Shown here piece after piece: positions 37,401-49,395 of a stretch of 64,000 nucleotides of DNA; the stretch's first letter is position 1; each line of letters starts with the position of its first letter. The notes below the pieces were generated by a model. That model had not been told where the DNA came from. It saw only the letters and a list, made by a program, of their open reading frames with translations, and made no database searches. The stretch covers positions 45,862,090 to 45,926,089 of the forward strand of contig CM067087.1 of the NCBI GenBank assembly GCA_034008185.1, written 5' to 3'. This DNA comes from Gorsachius magnificus (Eukaryota > Chordata > Aves > Pelecaniformes > Ardeidae). The position numbers were made by a program, and so were the translations under genes.

Positions 37401-40400
37401 CTCGTTGTTGGCCTTGCTCACAATTCCAATCAGTTGGTAAAAGCCCCAGTGACTTTGTCAGAGCAAAGATAAAGCAATGCAAACCACTTTAAATGATTCA
37501 CCTGTGCCCAGAGGTTGCCCCTAAAAAGTTTGTCAGTGGTCGCGTTTGAACGCTCTTACCGCAGTATTTCAGCTCTATTTCCTAAATAGTTTTGCAAGCT
37601 TACGTCGGGATATCCTGGTGATACCCCCAATTTGCACAGATATAACTAACGACCTGTTAAGGAGATGGCACCATAAAGGGAATGTATCTAATAAAATACT
37701 TCATTTATCGATTCTAACGTAAATGCGTTACGGTATTATAATTCCTGAAAACAGTGCAAGTACGGACTGAGCGGTGTGGCCACCCTGAGATATAACACAC
37801 CCTGTCTTATTTAGCAGGCTATTCACAACTCGGCTTCTAGAAGGTGTGCAATTAGATGACAAACTCACTGTTGTTTTAAAAAAAAATTTCCCTAGCCCTC
37901 ATGGCTGCAGGAAAAAACTTGGAAATACAACACAAGTATCATGTAAAGGCTCAGGAAATAAAAGGAAAGGAATCAAAGGATGTATTTATAAAGAGAAAAT
38001 ACCAATTTTATCTAGTTAGGTGTTCCTGGTTGCCTGCCTGCGGATATTTAGTGTTTAAGGTTAGCAATATTGAATGACAGAGGGAGGTTTTTATCGTTTA
38101 AGTACTGTAACAAGAGCAACTTCTTTTTTTTTTTCCCATTCTAATTATAGTTTACATGCATCTTTCTGGTAAGTGTGGGCAGATCAAGTGATTTCTGTGC
38201 CTCATGGAGCTAATAAGGCTTCACTTCTTTTCAGTGCTGCATGGATCAACTTACTAATATTTGTGAAACACAAAGGAATTAGAATGATGAACGTCCTATA
38301 AATAAATAAATGTATCTCCATTCATTAGCTCAGGAAAGCTCTGTTCTGTTTCAAGAAGTGATTACTGAAACGGCTTTACCAGGTATTTTATCAGCAAACA
38401 AGATGACATTAAGTGGCAATATGTTAAAATTAGTTGCCTTCCATTCTTTCAACTTTACTGGAAAAAAGTTACATTTTCTTTTCAGATTGTATTTCCTCAA
38501 GTATAAAACAGATGCATTTGGATAAATAGATTTGGAACATATTATTAAATTAAATGAAGAAAAGGAAACATAATGAAATAAAATCCAAGTATCTTAAAAA
38601 AAAAAAAAAAAAAGAAAAGAAATTCTTTTCACAGGCCTGGAGTGGAAATCTAATGTTCCTTCTCTACTTCACCCCAGTATGAGGATGACAGGTATTCTGT
38701 CATCTTCCAAAGCACCATCTGAGATGCCACTTCTGATCTGAACAAGAAGGGGGTGTCCATTCATGGAGAACCAATTTCAAAATCCAGATAAATGTATTAA
38801 TTCTCTTTCTTTTCACATTGTTTGTGCTTAGTACATTTATTGCTATTATTACAATAAAATTAAATGGTGCCATCTGAGATCAGGTTCCTATTATACGTCT
38901 ATGTATTCATTGTAAAAGACATTTTTAAATAGACCAAGCAGAGGAAAGAAGTATTCTTTGTGGTAAAATGGGGTATGGGAATGAGGCACAGAGAAACGAA
39001 GCCTACTCAGAGGGATACAGGAGACCCATGGCAGATCATCACCTCGCTTGTAGGGTTCCTGCGTTTCCCTTCTCTTAAGTCCCATTTAAAAATGGTACCG
39101 AGCCAGCTCAGCACAACTGTGCTCACCTTGGGGTCTCTCGAGCATCACCCCTGTTGGGGACGTGCTTGGGAAGCCGAGCACTGGCTCAGTCCAAGCCTTT
39201 GAGCTTGCTGGAGCATCACGGGTACGAGCACCCTAGGGGATTGCACGGCTGTCCTTGGTGCAGCCGGTCCTAAAAGCTTTACTGCACCCCCCAGCTTAGC
39301 GATCCCAGCTCAGCTCTTCCTCACCTCCTTGTGAATACTTTCTGCCTAATATTTTGAAAATGGAAGGAAGTGAACCTGCTGGAAGATGACTTGCTTACAT
39401 GTAATGGGAAATCTATATCATAGAATCTCTTCCCCACAACCTGACTTCTACCCTTTGCATCTCAGACCGTTGAGTGTAAGCAGAGGTTTCTTCCCACCCT
39501 GGATTCCCACCCTGGACCACTGGAGGAGGTGCATTCATGCTCATCAGGACCCAAGCTCCACTCATGTACGTGATTGAAAAAAAAAAGAAGTTCTAAAATA
39601 GGTTTAGAAAAGGGTTTTAAGTAAGGTCCTTATTAATTTGTCAAGAGACTAAAATGCTGAACATGCTTAAATCAGAGCAACTTGTTAACCTTACGGGCTA
39701 AAGAAATTCTGCAAATGCATTTAAAAAATGCAGTAAAATATGAAGTCTCTGCTGCTTCTAACCCAGACAAATAAACCTTGCAAGTGCAGGCCACAAAACA
39801 GAGCTAATGGAGGAAGGCGCACTGGAGTTATGTTCACAACTTGGAACACTGCAAGGGTTCAACAAACATTTCAGAATAGAGGAGGGAATGGCATAAACCT
39901 CACAGACAACAGTCCCATCCCAGTGCCAAGCTCTCGGCTTAGGCGCCAGGGACTAAAGAATCCCGAGACCAGAGGGAGACAAGGGAGTAAGAAACACAAA
40001 GCAAAATCAGCACAACTAATCAAGTAGCTAAGATACAAAATCTCAAAACAGAACAAATGTGCCATATTGCTAAAAAAATGTTGTTTTGCAGATAAACGAA
40101 TAAATTTACTGTCAAGCCAGCTTTTTTTTTTTTTTTCCGTAGCTTCGGGCCTATTGCTTCCTCTGCACATTTGCTTCCCCAGATGCGACTTAGATACGGC
40201 ATCTGAATTTCCCTACTTAAGCTGTGCAGTTGAGGCGAGACCTAGATGAAGGAATCGTTGTGTCCTATCCATGCTTATGGACTTGCTGGCTCCACGGTGC
40301 AGAGCAGAGCAAAACATCTGCGGGGAGAAGTGCAGCAGGGCTACAGCAGCAAAAGAGGGAAAGAAATAAAATGGAAATGCCTTGGGATTCAGTAAGAGGA

Positions 40401-41281
40401 GAGAAGCATTGAAGATCTGAGGAGGGAATAGAGAAATAAGGGAAGCCGGTAGGAGTGTGAAGGATGTAGTGGGATGATGAGTAGAACTAATGAAATCGAG
40501 TTTCCTGGGCCTTTGTAGCTGGGGTCTCTGGTGTCACACAGCGTGCAAGCTCTGACCGACGCTTTCCCTGTGGTGGGAGTATTCGCAGTGTCTCTCCCTC
40601 ATGTGAATTTTCTTAGTGTCTGTTTGGGGGGTTGTTGATGATACAGTCATTTGGATATAGGATCCAGGGAGATCTGGATAAACAATAATTAAGCCTTTTT
40701 CCTCAAAAAAAAAAAAAAAAAAAAAAGCAAAAAAGCTGTAGTCAGAATGAACTAGGACTGGAAGATGCAAAATGTAAAGAAAGTGAAATAAAAAAAGGCC
40801 CTTCTCCACCTAAACGTTTAAAGATGACTTTGTTTAAATTGAAATGTCTAATGGGAGAGGAAAAAAGCTCTGGATGGAGGGAGGGCAGCTGAGACAAGTG
40901 CCTAAAACGCTCCATATTGCCAGACGAGTGCCCTGGATAGAGATGGCTGAGGGGTAAAGAGGTTGATTTTAGGCGATAGGAAGAAACAAGGCGTTTGGGG
41001 CAGGTGGGAGAGGAGGTGATGGGAAGAAACCCATTGCGGTCTCTGGATAGCGCTGAGGGTGGACTGTACATTTGGATGAGGTGAAGAAAATGAAAAGCTG
41101 CTCCCTCGTTAGTCCCCACCCCATTAAGCCCGAAGGTGATAGAGGAGGAGATGTGGGTGTCCTCTGTGATGGTCAGGAGCCCTCCATTCACCCACAGGAC
41201 TATCCCCAGTGCAAGCACCAAAGCTCCAGCCAGCTCCGGAGAAGCCAACGGTTATTCCTCAGAGGGAAACAGGCCAGATGT
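34498..41281. other. Non-coding stretch with simple repeats and a CpG cluster
   Basis: No gene is recognised. It contains a CpG cluster at 35421-35660, a G9-A9 junction at 36862-36879, AATAAA (38577-38582) followed by A18 (38596-38613), T15 at 40122-40136 and A22 at 40705-40726. The 168-codon minus-strand frame at 40742-41248 has a hydrophobic start but no family resemblance. Confidence 0.55.
40705..40726. repeat. 22-nt poly(A) tract
   Basis: An uninterrupted run of 22 A residues. No AATAAA is placed close upstream, so a retrocopy origin is not supported. Confidence 0.9.
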
Positions 41282-41381
41282 GGTAACCCAGCTGTGATAA
41301 CCTCCTCTGCACAGCTTACGGACAGGCAGGAGGTAACCCAGATGTGATAAACTTCCCTACATGGCATAAAGACAGGCAGCT
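41282..41381. repeat. Two-copy 50-bp tandem duplication
   Basis: Copy 1 (41282-41331) and copy 2 (41332-41381) both begin GGTAACCCAG and share TGTGATAA and GACAGGCAG at the same offsets, with scattered differences between. The period is 50 bp. It lies about 100 bp before the C-rich minisatellite. Confidence 0.85.
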
Positions 41382-41485
41382 TTCTCGCTTACCGGCCAGG
41401 TCTTCATCTGCTGTTGGCAGCTGCAGTGCCAGGGCGGAATGTGTTGGGCTTGGAAAGACAACATTCCAGGTGTCCTTGGAGACCC

Positions 41486-41656
41486 CACCATCTGGTGTCC
41501 CACACCTTCCCATGTTCTAACTGCCTGCTGTCCCTGGCATCCCTGCATCCCCCTGTGTCCCCCCTGCCATCCCTGGTGTTCCCCACGTCCTTACCACCCA
41601 ATGTACCCAGCATCTTTGTGTCCCCACCACCCTGTGCCCTCGCTCTGTCCCCACCA
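41486..41656. repeat. C-rich imperfect minisatellite, left part
   Basis: Degenerate repeats of blocks such as CCACCATCTGGTGTCCC, CATCCCTGG, GGTGTTCCCCAC and CCCAGCATCT recur with variable spacing. The array stops at the LTR and resumes with the same blocks at 42417. It contains a run of CCC tracts (41532-41584) that fits the G-quadruplex pattern on the minus strand. Confidence 0.8.
41652..41656. repeat. 5-bp target-site duplication (CACCA), left
   Basis: CACCA immediately precedes the TGTCAC end of the LTR and is repeated exactly after its CA end at 42417-42421. Confidence 0.8.
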
Positions 41657-41695
41657 TGTCACGGATGGAGTGAGAGGGAGGCAAAAATAATGTGG

Positions 41696-41701
41696 TTTAT
41701 T
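41696..41701 (-). terminator. LTR polyadenylation signal AATAAA
   Basis: The minus strand reads CCAATAAACCAC, with AATAAA at 41701-41696, about 40 nt before the LTR's 3' end, where R/U5 polyadenylation signals normally sit. Confidence 0.5.
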
Positions 41702-41963
41702 GGTGTAAAACAGTGAGTTAACAAAGTTCAGTGGTAACTGCGACAATAGTTTGTAAGATTCGATGGCAAGGTACACTTTGTTATTTACTGCACAGAGGAC
41801 AGGGTCAGGCAAAACTGTTGGGGGGACCCTCCCGTTGAGTCATGAGGTTCAGAAAAGATCCCCTTGCTTTCTAAATTCCTTCAGAGAGGAGTCTGGGTGC
41901 GGCTGGATCCAATCCTAGTCCCAGACTAAGATTGATATAAACCCAACGGTTTATGTCTAAAGG

Positions 41964-41973
41964 ATTATATATG
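41964..41973 (-). promoter_or_regulatory. TATA-like element in the LTR
   Basis: Minus-strand CATATATAA lies in the loop side of a 9-bp inverted repeat (41959-41967 AAAGGATTA and 41980-41988 TAATCCTTT). Its distance from the AATAAA is suitable for a U3 promoter. Activity is inference only. Confidence 0.4.
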
Positions 41974-42416
41974 CGCAATTAATCCTTTATGTCACTTAGC
42001 TAGGATTTCCAAGTTAGCATGCTGTTAGCCACTTACTGAGAATTTGTTCTGGTAAGGAATCTCTCAACCTCGAGGAGTAACCTTGAGAGGAATCCCTGCT
42101 CAAGGGGAGATCCTGGTGTGCAGCCCGCTGCCATGCAGGAGAGCTCCAAGGGTTCTTGGACTGCTCACTATTGATGGGGGTAAGAGAATTGGCTCATGGT
42201 CATGTTTGCATACTGACCACTGTGCTTAGGTGGGCACATTCCATAGTAGCCCTTGGCTATCATATGGTTATCTGTCTCCCCCCACGTCCAGTGGGTGCAT
42301 CCTTCAGGACCAGACACAGACCAGATGCATCTATCACCACCGCCACAGGTGGTTATCACTTGAAAGAGGTCAAAGGAGGGGGAGTCAGAGATGAGGGGGG
42401 GAAGCACACCGCCACA

Positions 42417-42421
42417 CACCA
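42417..42421. repeat. 5-bp target-site duplication (CACCA), right
   Basis: An exact copy of the left CACCA. Joining the flanks through one copy restores a minisatellite block (CCACCACCTGGTGTTCCC) like the one at 41486, confirming the insertion point. Confidence 0.8.
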
Positions 42422-42545
42422 CCTGGTGTTCCCTACATCCCTGGCACTCCCCCTGTTGCCACCACCCAGTGTCCCCCATGTCCCCAGCATCTCCATGTGC
42501 CCACCACCCCTCAGCCCCAGTTACCACGTTGCCTGCCACCACTCC
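42422..42545. repeat. C-rich imperfect minisatellite, right part
   Basis: It continues the array broken by the LTR: GGTGTTCCCTACATCCCTGG, CCACCACCCAGTGTCCCC, CCCCAGCATCTCCATGTG and further CCACC blocks. It fades out near 42545. Confidence 0.75.
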
Positions 42546-45500
42546 TCCACCTGCATGGCAAGCCCCCAGGCTTGGCCATGACTCGGGAGCTAAAACCAAA
42601 GGTGGCAAATCTGTGCTGTAAATGAGTCCACCCAAGCTAAGTAGCCAACCCAGCCCACCCACCTTGCATTATTTATGACGGGTGATGGCTCTATATGGGG
42701 TAACAAATTTGAAACTCATTATGAACTTGGTTGAGGTTACTACTCTAAAGTTCCTAGTTGCCAATCAAGATCTGATCAATTTTTTAAAACATTTTAACAG
42801 TGTGCATCTTAGTATAACAGAAATGTGAAACAAAAAAAGATGCAAGAATTACAACAGGTGAAGTAATCAGCAGGCTTATTATAGACACTGTCAGGTTGCT
42901 CAAGTCCCCTAATTGAAGTTAAAAAAAGAAAGAAAAAAGTACTAATGCAGATAGATTGCTCATAAGATGTATTCAAAGTTGCTAGTCCAAACAGCATCAT
43001 TTTTAAGGCTAAGCATTCCCTATACAGCAATGTTTGAACCGCATGCTTTTTATGGATGCGATTAGTTCGTATAGTTGTGTGATTATGCACATGGGATCTG
43101 ATTCACGGGATTGCTTCTTTCTTCCTTGACAAAGGATAGATGTAAGAAGCCTAAAAGGGTTTGTGCTGGTTAAAAATATTCATGAAAAGTAAAACTTCAG
43201 GTTCAGAAAAGCCACATAAGGAGAAAAAATGGAGTTTCTAGATCTTTTGAAATTTCTACTGTGCAGAGTTGTAGTGTTTAAGGCTCATAAAATAGATTAA
43301 GAGCCGGAAGGGTTTTTTTTCTGCTTCTGTTTGGTTATATATCAATAGGTCTTCTAGGCAGAAGAAAAGACTTGCTGACTACATCAAAGATTCCTCACTA
43401 GGAACAGACCTTAAAAAATAAAAAGTAGGCCTACTTGAAAAATGTTCGTCTGGTATTTTTTAGTGGAGACTTTGTTTCTTCACTAAAAATATGCAGCCCC
43501 CAAAATAGCTTTTTTTGGCTGAAAAATAAACAGGAAAATAAAGAAGTTGTGTTTGATTAAACCATGACTGATCTGAGAAACAGGCTGTGTTGGTCACTGT
43601 GATACATAGCCCAAGCAGGGAGCACAGATTAAATACATGGACACAAAGTGTTGAGGCCACACCTTTCATGAGACATTGAAACAAAATTCTCAAAGCAAAA
43701 TGCTTTGCTTTTCATCTCTACAATGACTTGTCTTAAATACTTCTACGAAAAATTGCAGGTAGCCAAAGGCAGCCAGGGGAAAGCTTTGGAGAGTGTCCGG
43801 GACAAACAATGAGGCATTGACTTCCAGCATGGGCAGCCTTTGGAAGGGAGTGGTCATGGCCCTTGGTGAGATGGCTCAGCCACGTTGCTGCTACGTCGCT
43901 CTTTAGAGAAAATAAACATTAACATCACATATTCTTGCAGATCTTTTCTGGTCAAAAGCTACGTTGTTTATTGAAAGTATGTCTCTTATAGTTATAGGAT
44001 GACTACCTGGCTCTTCCACCTTTGAAGAGACGCAATGTTCATGTGTTCAAAGGTAAATGTGCTCATGGCCATTGTTCGTTTTGGGATGTTCTGGAAATAA
44101 ATTATAAAGGAACACAAGGGGGGTCTATGCTTTGGGAACTGGAGAGAAGATACACTGGACAGGGAGGGTCACAGATGTTTCCTACCAATCTGTTTGTTCG
44201 CTTTTCATTTGTAACTCGCCATTTCCCATTGCTAACTGGGTGAACATTTTCTAGGTGTTTTCCATGGGGGTACTTGGTAGCTACAGATCACACACTAACA
44301 GCAGCTTTGTTTGGACTAAGAGCTATCTGAAAAGCTGCTGTAAGAGGCCTAGCGTTAGGATATTTATTGGAGGTAAATCCCCTCTCTTATCAAGATTAAT
44401 GAACGTGGGCAGAGGCTCATACTCAAGACACCATGGGGTTACGCAGCTGCTATTAAATCCTTAGGAAGGCTACCTCTCTGCTAGCCATGCCCTTCATAAA
44501 GCATAGGCTCTTGCATTATTGGTAGATTTGCATGTTCCCATACCCAATAACTCTGAGTAAGTGGCGTATTTAGAGCATCTATCATAGCATTAAGAACAGG
44601 TTTCTGCCATGCTGTGGTGATGGAGAACATTTTGTGACACCCTGGAATTGAATCCCCTTACTCTGAACATACCCTCTGGCTTTGGATACCCCCATGCTTA
44701 CTTCCTGCAAAATACATTAATTTTGGAGGCCTATTTGTTTTAATGCCTTTAGCTGCCTACGTCATTCCTGAGAAAGGATGAAGGTGTGACAGGTTGGCAC
44801 ATTAGTCTAAAAACCAGGATAATTCAGGACTGAGGTGAAAATGAGGAGTATCACTAACACTCGGACCAGCGCTGGGGAAGGAGGAGCCCAAGAAAAAGCA
44901 GCAACTTCTGCCTCTGCAACTGTTTTAAAAAATAATGGTAAAAAACACCATCAGAAAGTTGGAGGAATTTTGTTCTTAATGCAGCCGGGCTCCTGCTCCT
45001 CCCCTCCATGCTATTTTAAAACAAATTACTTTAAATATTACCTAGACATTAATGTTTTTGGGTACTATTCATGCTCCATAACTGCCTTTCATAAATGTTT
45101 TAATGGGTCCAGGCCCAATTCCACTGTGGTCAATTAGAAGATTCCAGATAAATCCTTCCTTCCCCTCCTTGCATTAGTATGCAGCTTGTAAGAGGGCTGA
45201 CATTGGTCTGTGCTTTTATCTTAAAATAATCCAAAAGACAGTTTTCCTATGGGAAGAACTATCACTGTGTAATTTGTGGGTGGTACTTAAAGGGATGTTA
45301 CCCAGGTAAAAATGCTTATCTTTAATTTAGGGCCCAATTTTCAGACATGCTGAACACAATTCTACCTGAAGTTAAATATAGGCTTTGGTGGTCAATACCT
45401 CTAAAAACCAGAACCATAATTTTTAACGCATCTCATTTTGTCTTAGGCTTGGATTGTCCAGAATTAGGTTTAAAGTAGTTTGGAAGTGCACTTCCATGTG

Positions 45501-47174
45501 TTCTCTCTGCAAATATTGCAGCAAAATGAAGTGGCATATTACAATAAAATATGTTCTGTTTTATTTATGTCTTAACTTCATGCCTGTGAGTATCTGAATT
45601 CAATGAAATTCATTTTGAAATGGGCCTCAAACTTTAAATAACTAAAAGCATCTTTCTTCACAACAAGAATGTAGTAGGTCTGTGGTCTGATATGCCATAA
45701 AAAGTGGAGGATGAGCTGTAAAATACCTTGGGAAATATTGATTTTTTTGTTTGTTCATATTATGGCTGGCTAACTGGGTAAGTACTACTATGGTTTGGTG
45801 CAGAAACACGAGTTCAGGTTTCTGTTGTAGCTCTGAACCTGAAGCATGGTCTGGGGCAAATAGTTTATTGAGTAAGGCCCTGAGCCTTTCTGCTATACGT
45901 GCCTAAGTCTTTGAACCCCAGAGTTCCAGCTTTAATCATAACTAGTTTAAGAATGCTCCTTTAATGCTCTTTAAATGCAATTTTTCTAAGTACTTTTTGG
46001 CATACTTTAACTGCAGAGTTTCACATTTGTCTAGGATGTTTTACGAAATGAGAAATGATTTCTGGTATTTGAAACCAAGCTTGAAATTGTGCTGAAAACA
46101 CAGTTCTCGCAGAGACTTTTCAGCTGAATTAATTACAATACAATCAAGCTGTGGCGTGTGGGACAAGAAACATCTGGTGACGACCTTGGCTGATCTTACT
46201 GTAGATTGGATTCATGAGTCTGAATAGTTTTCTGGACATATTGATATAGCCATTATGCCCTTTTTCAATTTATGTACTTGTGATGGCTTTGGCCATCTTG
46301 ACAAAAAAAAAATAAAAAATCCCACAGTTAGGTCAAGGACTCGGGAACTGTTAGCTTTCAGTGAGAAATTACTTGCGGACTCATTATACGTTTATTGTCT
46401 AAGGCTCTTTGTAATAGGAAATCTGTTTTGTACGTTAGCAATGTACATCATTAGCTTTGTATATTCCAACTGGAACTATTAGAAACACATCTTCCTCCAA
46501 GAAGAAAACTTGAAACAATTCAACAAAAGAAATAAGAAATCAAGCTGTGCTATTCTTTTCATTGTCTTCTAGTTATATTATCTGTGTATGCATATATGTA
46601 CTTAGGAAATGTAATGGCTAAATAGCTTCAAGATAATTCTAGCTTTCTAAAAGCAAAAAGAAAATCATCCTTCTGTGAAGCTGGACTGACCAGACAGCAC
46701 AGGGAAAATATCCACGTATGCCCAATACATAGCTATATCACCTTTTTTTATTGTCAGCTGCCCTGTACATAAGCAAAATGTCACCCCTGCAATCTGGTAG
46801 TGTTCTCTGTCCACTCTGATGGGATGGAAAAGATGGGAAAGTATGGGAAAAGATGCAGGGCAAAAGAAAGCCAAGCGGCTTTAGACGTTGATGTCTTCTG
46901 CGTGCCAAAATACTTCTGGTGGTTTAGATTTTAGAAACATAGCTCTCAGACTTGTGTCTGAAAATTGAAAACAGAGTAACCATGCATGTAAACATACTGA
47001 ATCCCATTGAAATTTCTAATAAAATAAAAAAATCCTGACACTTGATGGAAGAAATCATTTCAGTTGATCAGATTTCTGATCTCAGAAAATAAGGGACAGT
47101 TCATCATAATGCTTGTTTTCTCCTCAACTGTACCCTTGTGTCCACTCCTCCTGAAGCATGAAGCCATCCTGACC
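42546..47174. other. Non-coding stretch, nothing recognised
   Basis: AT-rich sequence without a recognised exon, transposon or structural RNA. Open frames are at most 100 codons (44835-45137) and match nothing I know. Confidence 0.55.
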
Positions 47175-47403
47175 TAGAATCATAGACTCGTTTAGGTTGG
47201 AAAAGCCCTTTAAGCTCATCAAGCCCAACCATTCCCCAGCCCTGCCATCCCACCACTAAACCCTGGCCCTAAGCACCTCGTCTGCCCGGCTTTTAAAACC
47301 CCCAGGGATGGCGACTCGACCCCTTCCCTGGGCAGCCCCTTCCAGTGCCTGACAGCCCTTTTGGGGAAAGAGTTTTTCCTAATGTCCAACCAAAACCTTG
47401 GGC
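47175..47403 (-). mobile_element. CR1 LINE, 5'-truncated 3' end
   Basis: On the minus strand it starts GGTTTTGGTTGGACATTAGG, translates to HWKGLPREGVESPSLGVLK (the C-terminal CR1 ORF2 block, degraded), then GGTTTAGTGGTGGGATGGCA, GGTTGGGCTTGATGAGCTTA, and ends ACGAGTCTATGATTCTA. It is about 229 bp, of the same group as the copy at 34333. Confidence 0.93.
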
Positions 47404-49395
47404 AGATTCCAGTTGCAGCATCGGTGGGCACTTTACAAAGGGGGAATTCTGTGAAATGGGTCCAGCTGGGACGTGTATGTGACCTCTCTGCTTCCTCGTG
47501 CATGGAAGCTTTACAACACAGTGAAGTTATTTCACAGTGGTAGGAGCCCAGCTTCAGCCCCCCATGACGGCTTCCTCCCAGCTCTGCTGCACGGCTCAGT
47601 GCGGAACCGATTCACTACGTGTGTGGGTTTACACCTTGCCTGCTGCACTTCTTTTTTTCCCTTGACGCAAAAAACAGTGGCTGGCATTCTGCAGAGGCAC
47701 CAGTTTGGATGGAACTGGTTCTAAAAGACTATAACAAATATTACTACCTCTTTGCAATAGGTGGCACACATAACGTTATTTGTGCTTTCTAGAGGCAGTT
47801 GGGAGTGATCTTGGCTTTGCGTAGAAAATCTATACAAATAATGTCTCTTCTGCCAAAGAGTTCTTTTTTCTTATATCTTTACGTCTTAAATTTCTGTATG
47901 CCCAGATTTATGATGCTCTGCCACTGTATTTAATGTAAATTGTGAGAGTTTTGCTTAGTTGCAGGTAGCTATGGGGTTTTAACAATCTGTAGTTTGATCA
48001 CTGAAGCACTGTTTAAATACAGAAAAAAAAAAGTCTGTGAAATCCTTTTGACCTTCACGGTATCCACAAACACAGGAAACTTGTTTTACATTAGATTTTA
48101 GAGATACCCATGGCATATCCATTTTAAATTATGCAGTCGGTCCAGGAAAAAACTGGTTTTCCCTGCATATCAGATACATCCAGACATGTATTAAGCGTCT
48201 CCGGAACCTATAAAGAAATATTTCTATTCTACTTAATGACTGTGGGCCTGATTCTCTTTCACCGGTGTCATTTCATTGACTACCACTGAACTACAGCTGT
48301 GTCATGTCTATGAAAATGATAAAGCCAGGACTTTTGTTGATCACAGTATGTAGCCTAGAGATATGAGGGAGACTTTGCTTAAAAGTCTCATGCCGGTTGC
48401 ATTAAATCTTGCTGCAGACCTGAAAGTTAACATTTTAAGAAACGTGTATTATAAATAGTTTATGAAGAACATTTCTTCTCTTTAAGCTGGTGGTATTCAA
48501 GAATTCATATGATTTGTGAGATTCAACATAAAATTCCCAAATATGTTGTTAATTTTTCCCTGGGGATTTTATGTATTTATGTATATGCAGCCTATTTTCT
48601 TTAGCTGTATTTGAAAGCTATTTCACAGTACAATGAGGTCCTAATTTTTACAGCCAACCAAGGCTGTGCCTTCCATGTAATCAGCTGTTTGCTTGTATAG
48701 CAGACCAAAGCAATGCCCTATGAAAAATTAAGTTGTATTTATTTTTTAATATAGTACTCAGAATATTAGGTATATGAATCACATAAACCAGAATCTAATT
48801 AAATTATCAGTTCCCACAGCAAGTTCTGCATCTTCTACAAATACATCTGAAACTGTATTAATCATATCCCTGCTTATGAATTCCCCAAGCTAAAGCTTTT
48901 GATGTTGCCTGCTAAATTCTTAACAGAAATTACAAAAATCCAAATACTAACAGGGCAACTGAAACCACCCTGTTGCCTAAACAACTGTATTTTTCAGTGA
49001 TAAATTTGGACTCTCGAAGTCGTACTCCTATTTGACTACCAAGAGGTATTTGCAAGCATGGCAGGCTTTTCTGCTCTTACTGGGCTCATGTCTGGCACAA
49101 AAAATGTGCAGCAACAGGGAACAAACTAATCAAAAACCTTATCCAGATTTTTACGTGCATTTGTCAGCCCGTGTCTTTCCTCTAGGCCAGCGGGATTCAG
49201 TGTTAAAAAGGTGTGTTTGGCAACGGCAGAGCTTGCTCTCCAACCTCCTTAATCACAACTGGACGTGTAACAGGTATCCCACGCAACACCTCATCCAGGC
49301 TGCTGACTCGCAAAGGCGATACAGCCTGTCTCCAGCCCCGCTGCTCTTTGCTCGTAGGCAGTGTGTCTGCCTGGCCATTCCTTCTGGAGCCAGCC
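47404..49395. other. Non-coding stretch between two CR1 copies
   Basis: No recognised gene. The frame 49032-49421 (129 codons) begins with a signal-peptide-like hydrophobic run but runs into the CR1 and shows no family resemblance. Confidence 0.55.

Larger units (their letters stand above)
41657..42416 (-). mobile_element. Solo LTR of an endogenous retrovirus, 760 bp
   Basis: Both boundaries are visible: the plus strand starts TGTCACGG and ends CCGCCACA, i.e. TG...CA with partly matching inverted ends, and it is flanked by CACCA on each side. Orientation is inferred from AATAAA on the minus strand at 41701-41696, about 40 nt before the element's 3' end, and a TATA-like CATATATAA on the minus strand at 41973-41964, about 260 nt upstream of it. 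No gag, pol or env coding is present, so it is a solo LTR left by recombination. A 5-bp duplication fits several endogenous retrovirus classes, and the family is not identified. Known bird LTRs should be compared. Confidence 0.82.

Noticed and set aside
40742..41248. 168-codon minus-strand frame with hydrophobic N-terminus
   Set aside because: No recognised domain; composition is rich in Ser, Leu and Pro as expected from purine-rich antisense DNA; it runs into the poly(A) neighbourhood.
42168..42662. 164-codon minus-strand frame
   Set aside because: It spans the LTR-minisatellite boundary, so the Gly/Trp-rich reading comes from repeat DNA. No retroviral protein is encoded.
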